This document shows positions 44,596-53,337 of a stretch of 64,000 nucleotides of DNA, one piece after another. The stretch comes from Sandaracinaceae bacterium. GTDB taxonomy: Bacteria; Myxococcota_A; Polyangia; Polyangiales; JADJQN01. Every line of letters starts with the position of its first letter. The first letter of the stretch is position 1. Made by a program: the position numbers and the translations under genes. The stretch lies in assembly GCA_016712745.1 (NCBI GenBank), contig JADJQN010000015.1:186001-250000 (forward strand). Reading direction: 5' to 3'. The notes under the pieces were generated by a model. The model saw only the letters and a list, made by a program, of their open reading frames with translations. It was not told the DNA's origin and did not search any database.

Positions 44596-45704
44596 ACGCT
44601 GGCGAGAAGCGCGAGGCGCTGAAGGAAGCGCGCCGCATCGTCGTGAAGATTGGAAGTCGTTCGCTCACGCGCGCGAGCGATGCGTCCCAAGGACGGTTTG
44701 CCGCGGTCGCCGCGCAGATTGCCAAGCAGCACGCAGCGGGACGTTCGGTCGTGCTCGTCTCCTCGGGCGCGATCGCGATGGGCTACGAGCGACTGGGCCT
44801 GAACGCTCGCCCCACGCAAATGGCACTTTTGCAGGCCAGCGCCGCCGCGGGGCAGTCGGGTCTGATGCGCGCCTACGAAGAGGCGTTTGCTGTTCATGGC
44901 ATTCACATCGCGCAAATTCTGCTTACGCACGCGGACCTCGCTGATCGGGACCGCTATCTCAATGCGCGTGCGGCGCTTGAAGCGCTGCTCGAATATCGCG
45001 TCGTGCCGATCATCAACGAGAACGACACCGTGTCCGTCGAGGAGATCAAATTCGGCGACAACGATCAGCTCGCGTCGATGGTCTCGACTTTGTCGGGCGC
45101 GGAGCTTCTGATACTGCTTACGGATGTCGAGGGTGTGCTCGACGGCGCAGGAGCGCGCGTATCGGTGGTGGAGGACGTGGCGCAAGCTCGCGCATTCGTG
45201 AAAGCCTCGAGCAGCGATCTTGGCACAGGCGGCATGGGTTCGAAGATCAACGCCGCCGAGAATGCCACCAAACACGGAGTGCCCGTCGTAATCGCGGATG
45301 CGCGCGACGCTTCGATCCTTGAAAAAGTTTTGAACGGCGATGACGTGGGTACGCTCTTCATGCCCGGTGGCTCGCGTCTTGCGAGTCGCAAGCACTGGAT
45401 CGGCTACACGCTCAAGCCCAAGGGGGGCGTGTTGATTGACGAAGGAGCCGCACGCGCACTCGGGGAAGGGAAACGCAGCCTTCTACCTGCGGGCGTGGTC
45501 GGTGTGCGCGGCGACTTCGAGGCGGGCGATGCCATTTCAATTGTCGCGCCCGACGGACGCGAAATTGCCCGCGGCCTCACGCGGTATGCGACGCGGGATG
45601 TTTCACGCCTTGCCGGCGCAAAGACCGCTGAAATTGAAGCGCGTCTCGGCCGTGCCGGTGCCGACGAAATCGTGCATCGCGACGATCTGGTAGTGCTGGC
45701 GTGA
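44592..45704 (+). CDS. proB: glutamate 5-kinase
   Basis: 370 residues. Amino-acid-kinase domain: RIVVKIGSRSLT, VLVSSGAIAMGYERLG, IINENDTVSVEEIKFGDNDQLAS, ILLTDVEGVL, GTGGMGSKI. The C-terminal PUA domain is present (GVLIDEGAARALGEGKRSLLPAGV). It phosphorylates glutamate as the first step of proline synthesis. Overlaps the upstream gene (ATGA) and is followed 54 bases later by proA. Confidence 0.97.
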   Translation: MNAGEKREALKEARRIVVKIGSRSLTRASDASQGRFAAVAAQIAKQHAAGRSVVLVSSGAIAMGYERLGLNARPTQMALLQASAAAGQSGLMRAYEEAFAVHGIHIAQILLTHADLADRDRYLNARAALEALLEYRVVPIINENDTVSVEEIKFGDNDQLASMVSTLSGAELLILLTDVEGVLDGAGARVSVVEDVAQARAFVKASSSDLGTGGMGSKINAAENATKHGVPVVIADARDASILEKVLNGDDVGTLFMPGGSRLASRKHWIGYTLKPKGGVLIDEGAARALGEGKRSLLPAGVVGVRGDFEAGDAISIVAPDGREIARGLTRYATRDVSRLAGAKTAEIEARLGRAGADEIVHRDDLVVLA

Positions 45705-45758
45705 TCCGAATAGTGGTAGTTTCTCGCCCGTGAGAGCTATTCCCAAGAAGGTGGCGTC

Positions 45759-47045
45759 GTGGCGGTAAGCATCTTTCCGCCAGGGAGCGACTTCGACAAT
45801 CTCGTGGGCGCCATTGCACGCTCGGCCAAGCTCGCGTCACACGTGATTGCCAACACTCCCACCGAGGTCAAAAACTCGGTCCTCCTGCGCGCCTCAGCCG
45901 CGTTGGTCGGTGCCCAGCGCGATCAGGTCCTACGCGCCAATGCTGTGGACGTGGGCACGGCGCAGCAGCGAGGGCTCTCGAGCGCAATGCTCGATCGCTT
46001 GACCATCGACGCGACGCGACTCACGCAAATGAGCGAGGCGATTGAAGCGATCGTCGCGCATCCCGATCCGGTTGGAACCATCAAAGGCGAGCGGCTGTTG
46101 CCCAACGGTCTGAAGATCGCCCGGATGCGCGCGCCGCTCGGCCTGATTGCCATGGTGTACGAATCTCGTCCCAACGTTACGTCGGATGCGGCGGCCCTTT
46201 GCTTGAAGAGTGGCAACGCGTGCGTGCTGCGCGGCGGTTCTGAGGCGGTACGTTCGAATCAAGCTATCTGCAACGTGTTCGCGAAGGCACTTGAAGCGGA
46301 AGGGCTTCCCTCCGCGGCAGTGTCGATGCTGCCGACGATCGACCGCGAGGCAACGCTCGCGCTCATCAAGCTCGACGGTGTTGTCGACTTGGTCATCCCG
46401 CGCGGCGGCGAGGCACTCATTCGCTTCGTGGCGGACAACGCGCGCGTGCCGGTCATTCGTCACTACAAAGGCGTCTGTCATGTCTACGTCGACGGTGACG
46501 CCGATTTCGACATGGCTTTGAACATCGCGATCAATTCTAAAACCCAACGACCTGGTGTCTGCAACTCAATGGAAACATTGCTTGTCGATCGCGCAGCAGC
46601 TGAATGGTTTTTGCCGCGCGTGATCAAAGCGATGAAAGAGCACAATGTCGAAGTGCGTGGTGACGTTGCGACTCGCGACATCGTTGCCGATGTTTACCCG
46701 GCGACGCCGAGCGACTTCGACGAGGAATACTTGGATCTTGTGCTTTCGATAGCCGTCGTAGATGGCATGGAAGGCGCGCTCTCCCACATCCGCGTGCACG
46801 GAACGAAGCACACCGAAGCGATCGTAACGAAAGACAAAGCCAAGGCTGACCGCTTCATCCGTGAAGTGGACGCGAGCCTTGTACTTCACAACGCATCAAC
46901 ACGTTTCAACGATGGCGGTGAGCTCGGATTGGGCGCCGAAATCGGGATTTCGACCACGAAGATTCATGCCTATGGGCCAATGGGGCTCATGGAACTGTGC
47001 ACGTGGAAATGGATTGGTTACGGTCAGGGGCAGGTGCGCGAGTAG
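45759..47045 (+). CDS. proA: gamma-glutamyl phosphate reductase
   Basis: 428 residues from a GTG at 45759. ProA landmarks: IARMRAPLGLIAMVYESRPNVT, LKSGNACVLRGGSEA, GVCNSMETLLVD with the catalytic Cys, and GISTTKIHAYGPMGLMEL at the end. It reduces the product of ProB to glutamate semialdehyde, the second step to proline. A longish proB-proA gap (54 bases) still fits one transcript. Confidence 0.97.
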   Translation: MAVSIFPPGSDFDNLVGAIARSAKLASHVIANTPTEVKNSVLLRASAALVGAQRDQVLRANAVDVGTAQQRGLSSAMLDRLTIDATRLTQMSEAIEAIVAHPDPVGTIKGERLLPNGLKIARMRAPLGLIAMVYESRPNVTSDAAALCLKSGNACVLRGGSEAVRSNQAICNVFAKALEAEGLPSAAVSMLPTIDREATLALIKLDGVVDLVIPRGGEALIRFVADNARVPVIRHYKGVCHVYVDGDADFDMALNIAINSKTQRPGVCNSMETLLVDRAAAEWFLPRVIKAMKEHNVEVRGDVATRDIVADVYPATPSDFDEEYLDLVLSIAVVDGMEGALSHIRVHGTKHTEAIVTKDKAKADRFIREVDASLVLHNASTRFNDGGELGLGAEIGISTTKIHAYGPMGLMELCTWKWIGYGQGQVRE

Positions 47046-47083
47046 GGTCCGAGTAGGGTCTACGGAGCGCACATGGAGGACGA

Positions 47084-47662
47084 TTGGTCACGAAGAAACC
47101 CACTCTAGGGACGAGCTCGAAGTCGAAGTCGAAAACCGCGAAAGCAAAGGTTCCGACTGCAAAAGAACGTCGACCAAAGTTCAAAGTAGGCGCACGTCCG
47201 CTTCCGCCGCCCAAGCGTGCGATTCGCGAACGCGAAGAAGCGACGAGCTCAGGCAAGCTCCCTGCGCCGCGCGTTTCAAAGCCGGTGCGTGCCAAGAAAA
47301 GCTCGGCCAAGCCTGATCGGGGCCAGACCGTAGCGCTTGCCATTGCGAGCTCGGGTCTTGATCGCAAAGCGCTCAACGTCGAGATCATCGACGTGCGTGG
47401 GCGTGTCGACTACGCCGACTATATCGTCGTCATGAGTGGCCGCAGTGATCGTCAGGTTGCGGCGCTTGCACGCAACATCGAAGACGATCTCTTGAAGAAA
47501 GAGAAGATTCGCTGTGCCGGCATCGAGGGCTTGCCGCAAGGCGCCTGGGTCTTGATGGATTTCGGCGACGTTATCGTCCACGTCTTTCACGAAGATACGC
47601 GCGGCTACTACGACATCGAAGCGTTGTGGATGGATGCGGCGCGCGTGCACATCGACGACTGA
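47084..47662 (+). CDS. rsfS: ribosomal silencing factor RsfS with basic N-terminal extension
   Basis: 192 residues from a TTG at 47084, with GGAGGA at 47075-47080. The conserved domain is C-terminal: LDRKALNVEIIDVRGRVDYADYIVVMSG, ARNIEDDLLKK, WVLMDFGDVIVHVFHEDTRGYYDIEALW. RsfS binds L14 on the large subunit and blocks subunit joining in starvation. The first 75 residues are Lys/Pro/Ser-rich and absent from E. coli RsfS (105 residues); the real start could be further in. nadD, which often sits between proA and rsfS, is not here. Confidence 0.9.
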   Translation: MVTKKPTLGTSSKSKSKTAKAKVPTAKERRPKFKVGARPLPPPKRAIREREEATSSGKLPAPRVSKPVRAKKSSAKPDRGQTVALAIASSGLDRKALNVEIIDVRGRVDYADYIVVMSGRSDRQVAALARNIEDDLLKKEKIRCAGIEGLPQGAWVLMDFGDVIVHVFHEDTRGYYDIEALWMDAARVHIDD

Positions 47663-47665
47663 GCC

Positions 47666-48106
47666 GTGCGCGTTAGCATCATCGCGGTAGGCAAGATTAA
47701 GGAGCGCGGAGTTCGCGATGCAATCGACGACTACGTCGGTCGTATCAAGCGCTACGCGAAGATCGAGGAAGTGGAGCTAAAGGATGGCGACGAGGCGGAA
47801 GTAATCGCCCGTTTTGAGAAGGCCATTGCCGAGCGTACCAAGGTGGTCGCGCTTGAAGTCGATGGCCAGGCTTGGTCTACCGAGCGATTCGCGCGCTACA
47901 TCGGCGACGCGGAGCTGCACTCGGTGCAGTCGCTGGCCTTTCTCATCGGCGGCTCTTACGGCCTACCGCCGGCACTGTCGAAAAAAGCCGACCTGCGCCT
48001 CTCCCTGTCCGCGATGACCCTTCCGCACCGGCTCGCCCGCCTGCTCCTCGCCGAACAGATCTACCGAGCTTTCACAGTCCTCCGCGGCGAACCCTACTCG
48101 CACTGA
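47666..48106 (+). CDS. rlmH: 23S rRNA pseudouridine-1915 N3-methyltransferase
   Basis: 146 residues (E. coli 155) from a GTG 3 bases after the rsfS stop. SPOUT fold with LAFLIGGSYGLPP (SAM knot) and the C-terminal LSLSAMTLPHRLARLLLAEQIYRAFTVLRGEPYSH block. It methylates the pseudouridine at 1915 in helix 69 of 23S rRNA. The rsfS-rlmH pairing is widely conserved. Confidence 0.95.
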   Translation: MRVSIIAVGKIKERGVRDAIDDYVGRIKRYAKIEEVELKDGDEAEVIARFEKAIAERTKVVALEVDGQAWSTERFARYIGDAELHSVQSLAFLIGGSYGLPPALSKKADLRLSLSAMTLPHRLARLLLAEQIYRAFTVLRGEPYSH

Positions 48107-48217
48107 CCTCGCTCGCGATCGCCGACCGCCGAAGTCAAAAAGCCATTCAAAGTCCCGAGAGCGCATTGTTTGCGATGCGTAGACGCAACTTCGGGAGGGT
48201 GATGTCGATGAAGGGGT

Positions 48218-48889
48218 ATGAATCTCTTCGACAGCATTCTCTCGTTGGTGGCGCCCGATACGTGTGCGGCTTGTGATCTTCCGTTGGAAGAGCAAGAGAA
48301 GGGGTTCTGTGGCGGTTGCAAGATCTTGCTTGAGCCCGCGCCCAGCATGCGAAGGCCACCTGCTCCATCGGCATCAGTCTATCTGCATCGCGGGCCACTG
48401 GCGGACGCAATGAGAAGGTTCAAGTATCAGGGGCGCAGCGATCTTGCACCGGTGCTAGGGGGGTTATGTGCGGACGCGGCACACGTCTATGCCGGGCATG
48501 TCGACGTTGTGATTCCGCTGCCCTTGCATCCCGAGCGTCGGCGCTCACGTGGATACAACCAGGCGGCGCTGTTGGCGTGGCCAGTTGCGCGTGCGCTTCA
48601 GATTCCCTTGCGCACGGGGTTGATGTCCCGCATGCGTGTCACGCGACCTCAGGTGGGTCTCTCCGCGAAAGAACGCGCTGAGAACGTCCGCAAAGCCTTT
48701 TGCGCGTCCTGGTCTTTATCGGGACAACGCGTGCTGCTCGTCGATGACGTGTCGACGACGGGCGCAACGCTGGGCTCCGCGCGAAAGGCGCTATACGACG
48801 CCGGAGTTGATGACGTCTTCACGCTAACGTTAGCTTATGCGCCGGAAGAAGCAGCCGAAGCGATGGAGGGTGTTAGACTCGCGTCGTGA
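48218..48889 (+). CDS. comF: ComF-family phosphoribosyltransferase-like protein
   Basis: 223 residues; the ATG at 48218 has AAGGGG at 48211-48216. An N-terminal zinc-finger-like part (CAACDLPLEEQEKGFCGGC) is followed by the PRTase fold: VVIPLPLHPERRRSRGYNQAALLA and the PRPP loop VLLVDDVSTTGATLGSA. ComF acts in DNA uptake in competent bacteria, but many relatives have unproven roles. Its stop overlaps the next GTG. Confidence 0.92.
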   Translation: MNLFDSILSLVAPDTCAACDLPLEEQEKGFCGGCKILLEPAPSMRRPPAPSASVYLHRGPLADAMRRFKYQGRSDLAPVLGGLCADAAHVYAGHVDVVIPLPLHPERRRSRGYNQAALLAWPVARALQIPLRTGLMSRMRVTRPQVGLSAKERAENVRKAFCASWSLSGQRVLLVDDVSTTGATLGSARKALYDAGVDDVFTLTLAYAPEEAAEAMEGVRLAS

Positions 48890-49815
48890 TTCGTGCGGCG
48901 CATTTATTGACGTTCGTGTGGGTAGCCGCGGCGTGCGGAGAAGCCGCGCCAGTACGTTCACCGCTCGAGACGCTGGCGGTAGGCGTCAACATCCACGATG
49001 AGAGCGAAGAAATAGTGCGGGGGCTTGTGAGTGCGGGTTACGTCGTCGACGAGCGGATTGATGCGGTTCGATTCACCGCGATTGGCCTGCATCGGGGAGA
49101 CTCGGCAACCGCCGTGCGTGTCGTTACCGCGCGAGGCGTGGCTTATTCGATCGACGGGGATGACGATATTACTCGGCGCAGTCCGCGCGTTTCGTTGGTG
49201 CGTCCGCCCGCGAACGACGAGCGCATGCGGTCGGCTACGGAGATCGTAATCGGCGTGCACGACCAGGACCTGGACCGCACCTGCTTGCAGATACTCACGC
49301 TAACGGTTGAAGACACGATCGTCGCGGTCCCCGTGCGAGCGGGCGCGTCCACACCGGGCGCATGCATCGAATCTTTGCGCGACGTAGATGACGACGGCGC
49401 GCTCGAAGCGATGGTCGTATACCGCGCGATCGATTTGGCGCGCGCTGACGCGCCCACTGTGGAGTTACCACTCACACGAGACCCCGGCTTCGGTGGGTTG
49501 AGCGAAAGTCACTATGCGTTCCCGACGTATTTTCGACGCGAAGCGGAGCGCCGAGAGCGCGAGCTTTCCGCGGCCCGAGCTCACCTCGATGTCGAACGCG
49601 CGTACGTGATTGGCATCGAGATGGCCATCGTCGCTTTGACCCGCGGGGCTGCGCCGACGGCCGCCGAGCAGTTGTTTGACGACGCGCTTCGCGGGCTCGT
49701 GCTCAGCGAGTCGCAGGCCCATTCGGTGGCGGCTGTGCGCGCGCTATTGCATCGGGGGATGACGCAATCGCCTACAAATGCTAATGACGACGACCATGTC
49801 GAAGGGCGGAGCTAA
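48886..49815 (+). CDS. putative lipoprotein of unknown function
   Basis: 309 residues from a GTG that overlaps the comF stop by 4 bases. Hydrophobic N-terminus with lipobox-like AAACG. The mature part contains VRGLVSAGYVVDERIDAVRFTAIGL and an acidic DVDDDGALEAMVVYR segment. A long helix (ERRERELSAARAHLDVERAYVIG) near residue 215 may be a coiled coil. Not recognised. The last 20 bases overlap smpB. Confidence 0.55.
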   Translation: MIRAAHLLTFVWVAAACGEAAPVRSPLETLAVGVNIHDESEEIVRGLVSAGYVVDERIDAVRFTAIGLHRGDSATAVRVVTARGVAYSIDGDDDITRRSPRVSLVRPPANDERMRSATEIVIGVHDQDLDRTCLQILTLTVEDTIVAVPVRAGASTPGACIESLRDVDDDGALEAMVVYRAIDLARADAPTVELPLTRDPGFGGLSESHYAFPTYFRREAERRERELSAARAHLDVERAYVIGIEMAIVALTRGAAPTAAEQLFDDALRGLVLSESQAHSVAAVRALLHRGMTQSPTNANDDDHVEGRS

Positions 49816-50278
49816 AGATCAAGGCGAGCTGCTGGTATGTCGCAATGCCAAGGCGACGCAGCGCTACACCATCGAAGATCGATTCGAAGCCGGCATGGTC
49901 TTGCAAGGCTCCGAAGTGAAGAGCCTGCGCGCTCGCCGTGCGGACCTCGAAGGTTCGTATGCGGCGATTGAACGCGGCGAGCTCTACCTTCATCAGATGC
50001 ACATCGCGCCCTACGAGCAGGCGGGGCAGTTCAACCACGAACCGAAGCGCACACGAAAGCTTCTTGCCCACAAGCACGAGCTTGAGAAGTTAGACGGGCG
50101 GCTATCCATGCGCGGCTACACACTCGTTGCCCTGCGCGTCTACTTCAAGAATGGCCGCGCGAAGATTGAGTTGGGCCTTGGCAAAGGCAAGAACGTCGAA
50201 GACAAGCGACAGGACATTAAGAAGAAGGACGCGGACCGCGAGGCCAGGGCGGCAATGACGCGCGCGCGCAAATCATGA
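49796..50278 (+). CDS. smpB: SsrA-binding protein SmpB
   Basis: 160 residues from the ATG at 49796. OB-fold: GELLVCRNAKATQRYTIEDRFEAGMVLQGSEVKSLRARRADLEGSY, LYLHQMHIAPYEQAG, RKLLAHKHELEKLDGRLSMRGYTLVALRVYFKNGRAKIELGLGKGK, and a basic C-terminal helix (DIKKKDADREARAAM). It binds tmRNA and brings it to stalled ribosomes. The start lies within the upstream gene's last 20 bases; the stop overlaps the next ATG. Confidence 0.97.
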   Translation: MSKGGAKDQGELLVCRNAKATQRYTIEDRFEAGMVLQGSEVKSLRARRADLEGSYAAIERGELYLHQMHIAPYEQAGQFNHEPKRTRKLLAHKHELEKLDGRLSMRGYTLVALRVYFKNGRAKIELGLGKGKNVEDKRQDIKKKDADREARAAMTRARKS

Positions 50279-50538
50279 GTGCCAAAGTCGAGTTTGAGCG
50301 CGGCGAGTCGGGTGAGGTTTCCTCGTGGGATGGCAGCACGATGACCGTGCTTGCAAGCGGCCCATACGCTCCGGGCGCGCCGACGAGGATGAAAATTCAC
50401 CTCGAAACGACAGCGGTCGACGTCGAAGCGCGCGCAAAAGATTCAAAACGTGTAGCGGACGGGCGCTTTCAAGTGCGTCTTCGCGTCATCAATCTGCGCC
50501 GCGAACAACTTGAGCTACTCGCGACGCTCAGTACGTAA
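50275..50538 (+). CDS. small PilZ-like domain protein
   Basis: 87 residues, coupled to smpB by an ATGA overlap. The chain is beta-rich: VEFERGESGEVSSWDGSTMTV, PYAPGAPTRMKIHLETT, VADGRFQVRLRVINLRREQLELLATL. This order fits a stripped PilZ barrel (c-di-GMP effector) but the RxxxR motif is not clearly present. Function uncertain. Confidence 0.5.
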   Translation: MSAKVEFERGESGEVSSWDGSTMTVLASGPYAPGAPTRMKIHLETTAVDVEARAKDSKRVADGRFQVRLRVINLRREQLELLATLST

Positions 50539-50567
50539 CCCGCGGATCGCCTCGATCTGAACCGGTT

Positions 50568-50984
50568 CTACGGGTGTGCCATGTCGACGGCGCCGATGGT
50601 GGTGAGCCACGCGACCACGTTTTCCATGTCTGCATCGGGCAAGCGTTCGACGCTGATCGGCCGCATGCGGCCTGAGCCTTCGCGAATCTGCGTGCGCATG
50701 CGTTCGGGCGTGAAGTGAATGTTGCGAAGGTCGGGCGCGCCGTCGCCGGTGCCGCCTTCACCGTGGCAGGTCGAGCACTTGTGATCGAACGAGTCTGCGC
50801 CCGCAGTGACTGAAGCCTGTTACGCGGCGGGATCGGTCGGAGTCGCCACGACGCCTGTTGTGGTCTCGCCACCCGAAGTGGGGGTGGTCGTTTCGGGCGT
50901 GGCGACGACGGGCTGGCTTGTCGAACCGCCACCGCAGCCGACCAACGCGAAGAGAATGCTGGCTGTTAGTACGTTGGTCTTCAT
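50568..50984 (-). pseudogene. c-type cytochrome lipoprotein gene broken by an in-frame TAA
   Basis: From the ATG at 50984 the frame encodes a lipoprotein signal (MKTNVL, lipobox LVGC), then a Thr/Pro linker to Ala54, followed by TAA at 50822-50820 (codon 55). In the same frame the reading continues QASVTAGADSFDHKCSTCHGE (CXXCH haem site), LRNIHFTPERMRTQI, GSGRMRPISVERLPDADMENV and ends at TAG (50568). So signal and haem domain are intact but separated by one stop, with no good restart codon in between. Either a nonsense mutation, a sequencing error, or readthrough. Confidence 0.8.
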
Positions 50985-51010
50985 TGAGTCTCTCCGGGAG
51001 CCGAGTTCAT

Positions 51011-51190
51011 GTCCGTGTCCGTGTCCGTGTCTGAGTCCGAGTCCGAATCCGTGTCCGTGTCTGAGTCCGAATCCGTGTCCGTGTCCGTGTCCGTGTCCGT
51101 GTCCGTGTCCGTGCCCGAGTCTGAGTCCGTGTCCGTGTCCGTGCCCGAGTCTGAGTCCGAATCCGTGCCCGAGTCTGAGTCCGAATCCGT
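51011..51190. repeat. hexanucleotide array C, 30 units, intergenic
   Basis: Thirty units of 6 bases on the plus strand: GTCCGT (most common, with six in a row at 51077-51112), GTCTGA, GTCCGA, ATCCGT and GCCCGA. It fills the gap between the minus-strand lipoprotein gene ending at 51199 and the broken cytochrome gene starting at 50984. Same unit family as arrays A and B, in the opposite orientation to them. Confidence 0.95.
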
Positions 51191-51198
51191 GTGCTGGA

Positions 51199-52242
51199 TC
51201 AGCGCGGAGCGCGGCGGCCGCGACGGGGGCGCACTGCCGGTTCTGCAGCGGGTGCCGTTCCCGCGGCGGGGGCCGCTGCTGCTGGTGCGGCCGCTGCTGG
51301 TGCAGCAGCTGCTGCGGCGCTCGCGCCTGTGAGCTCGATCTCTGCTTCGAAGATTTCGCCTGCTGCGAGCGTGAATTTGTTCTGCCCGGTCAGGGGGGCC
51401 TCGAGACGCGGGTCCATGTACTCCCACGCCATCACGTAGCGACCCGCCTCCGTGCCCGCTTCGAGGCTCGTCATGCGAAGAGCAACCCACGGAAGATTTT
51501 GGAACGACTCGGTGTACCACTGCACGACCGCGTCGCGACCATCATGACGGGTCGGGCCACCGTCTTCGTTGGTCGTGAACGACTCGACGAGCGAGCCGGC
51601 ATCCGTGAACAACGACCCGATTGCCGCAGCACTCTTGCGGTTAAAGCTGATTACGTAGCGACGCATCACTTGCTCGTCCGAAAGAGGTGCGTTGTTGAGC
51701 GGCGCGTACGCGAAGCGCGCCTCGTAGCCATTGCACCAGTCCGAGCGCTGCACGAGCACTTCGAGCGTGTCTCCCACGCGGCGCACCTCTCCGGGGCGAG
51801 GACGCTCCGGAATTCCCTCGCATGCTGCTGTGGCGGGAAGTGAAACGCGCAGCTCTTCGCTCATCTGCCAATCGTCCTCGGGGCCACCGGCGCCAGGCGT
51901 TGCGATTTGAACGACGGTCCGTTTGCAGTTTTCTGCTGCGAAGATTTGATCGTGAACGAGTGTGTAGCTGCCGTTCTCCTGCATGATGCGCAGCTCATCT
52001 TCGAATCCGCGCGCCGCAAGATTGAGCGGGCCTTCCGTGCAAGTCGCTTCACTCCAACGCCAGCGGGTGTTGGCGATTTGGCCAAGAGGCTGACGCGGAC
52101 CGCTCGGTGCGCGGGATGTTTCGGACGGTGCGGCAAGGTCCTCGGACTCGTCGACGCCGCGAGTGACGGCTTGGGTGCCACCGCATGCGGCGAGGCTCAG
52201 AGCAAAGAAAAGAAGGCCGGCTGTGGCGGTCGGTCGAGTCAT
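51199..52242 (-). CDS. lipoprotein with SnoaL/NTF2-like C-terminal domain and Ala-Pro tail
   Basis: 347 residues from the ATG at 52242; lipobox LAACG. The first half (QIANTRWRWSEATC onward) is beta-rich with disulfide-type cysteines. From about 215, EQVMRRYVISFNRKSAAAIGSLFTDAGSLVESFT and HDGRDAVVQWYTES match the SnoaL/NTF2-like cone fold. The tail is Ala/Pro-rich ending in RPRRGRRAPR. Such domains bind small molecules or protein partners; no enzyme residues found. Confidence 0.72.
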   Translation of the reverse strand: MTRPTATAGLLFFALSLAACGGTQAVTRGVDESEDLAAPSETSRAPSGPRQPLGQIANTRWRWSEATCTEGPLNLAARGFEDELRIMQENGSYTLVHDQIFAAENCKRTVVQIATPGAGGPEDDWQMSEELRVSLPATAACEGIPERPRPGEVRRVGDTLEVLVQRSDWCNGYEARFAYAPLNNAPLSDEQVMRRYVISFNRKSAAAIGSLFTDAGSLVESFTTNEDGGPTRHDGRDAVVQWYTESFQNLPWVALRMTSLEAGTEAGRYVMAWEYMDPRLEAPLTGQNKFTLAAGEIFEAEIELTGASAAAAAAPAAAAPAAAAPAAGTAPAAEPAVRPRRGRRAPR

Positions 52243-52295
52243 GGGGGCGTAGCGAAGCGCACCCACGGCTCTTCGTCAACGGGAAGCGTAGATCC

Positions 52296-53225
52296 CTAGA
52301 AAAATACGGATTTACGTTCCTTGAGGCCCCGATTAAGCATGCTTTGAATGGTGGCCTTCACGACCCACACCTTCTCTTCAATCACCGCGTCGTCGTCGTC
52401 GGGATCGCCTTGAAAGCTGAGGGGCTCCCCAAAGTAGAGGCGGTACTTCGTCGGCAGGGGCGCAAACATACCGAACAGCAGCTGTGGCAACACGGGAATC
52501 GCCGGCGCCTGAAGGAACTTCGCAAGCGCCCCAAGGTTTGCCACCGAAGGATACTGCTCCTCTGCGCCGATGACTGCGACCGGGACGATGGGGGTATTGG
52601 TCTCGAGCGCAAGGCGCATAAAGCCAAGCCCGAACTCACTCAACTGATAGCGACGGTCGAAGGTTTTCGAGATTCCGCGCGAGCCTTCGGGGAAGACTAC
52701 GAGAGCCTCATCGTTTTGCAAAAGTCGTCGCGCATTCTCAGGCGAGCCCACGACTTGGCCGCAGCGCGGAAAGAGCGTGGAGAAGAAGGGCAGGCTTGCT
52801 GACCACTTCTCGACCATGCTGCGCGGAAAGCGCGGCGGCTCTGCGTCCAGCATCAGCGCCGTACCCACGATGACGCCATCAAGCGGAACTTGTCCCGAAT
52901 GGTTCGCGATGAAGAGTGCGCGCCCTTGCGGCACGTGTTCGATCCCATAGACGCTCGTGCGAAAATAAAAGCGATGCAGGAAGGCGCCCAGCGCTAGAAC
53001 GTAGCGCGCAGTTGCCGGATCGAAGCCGAAGGGGTCAAAGCCCACCTCGTTGGTGTGCTGCGCGATACGCGCGAGGCGGCCATCAATCTCTTCGCCGAGA
53101 AGGTCCTCGGTTGCGCGCACGACTTTATCGCCGACAGCTTGCAGCAGATGGTCGACGGGTCCGAGCGCTTTGTCGCTTTGACCCCAACCGGCAAACGGCA
53201 CAAGCGAGTTGGTGCGCTTTTCCAC
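52296..53225 (-). CDS. PlsC-like acyltransferase, variant motif
   Basis: 309 residues. The first motif reads NHSGQVPLDG (His-x6-Asp rather than His-x4-Asp), the second FPEGSRGISKTFDRRYQLSEFGLGFMRLA. This variant occurs in a subgroup of bacterial acyltransferases annotated as lysophospholipid or DGAT-related. No strong membrane helix. Not in the lipid operon. The substrate could be a glycerolipid or wax precursor. Confidence 0.75.
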   Translation of the reverse strand: MEKRTNSLVPFAGWGQSDKALGPVDHLLQAVGDKVVRATEDLLGEEIDGRLARIAQHTNEVGFDPFGFDPATARYVLALGAFLHRFYFRTSVYGIEHVPQGRALFIANHSGQVPLDGVIVGTALMLDAEPPRFPRSMVEKWSASLPFFSTLFPRCGQVVGSPENARRLLQNDEALVVFPEGSRGISKTFDRRYQLSEFGLGFMRLALETNTPIVPVAVIGAEEQYPSVANLGALAKFLQAPAIPVLPQLLFGMFAPLPTKYRLYFGEPLSFQGDPDDDDAVIEEKVWVVKATIQSMLNRGLKERKSVFF

Positions 53226-53337
53226 GGACGAAAGGGTGCGGTAGAGGCGAAGCTCCCGTCAATCGTTGCTATCGGAAATGCGCGTGTTTGCACGATTTCG
53301 GGTCGACCGGTGCCGGGAACCTTGGTACCAAATCGGG

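Noticed and set aside
43020..51190. CRISPR arrays at the hexamer repeats
   Set aside because: Units are 6 bases with no unique spacers and no cas genes nearby.
51009..51332. Plus-strand frame translating hexamer array C into Ser-Val/Ser-Glu repeats
   Set aside because: Low-complexity translation with no signal beyond the array; it runs into the antisense of a lipoprotein gene.
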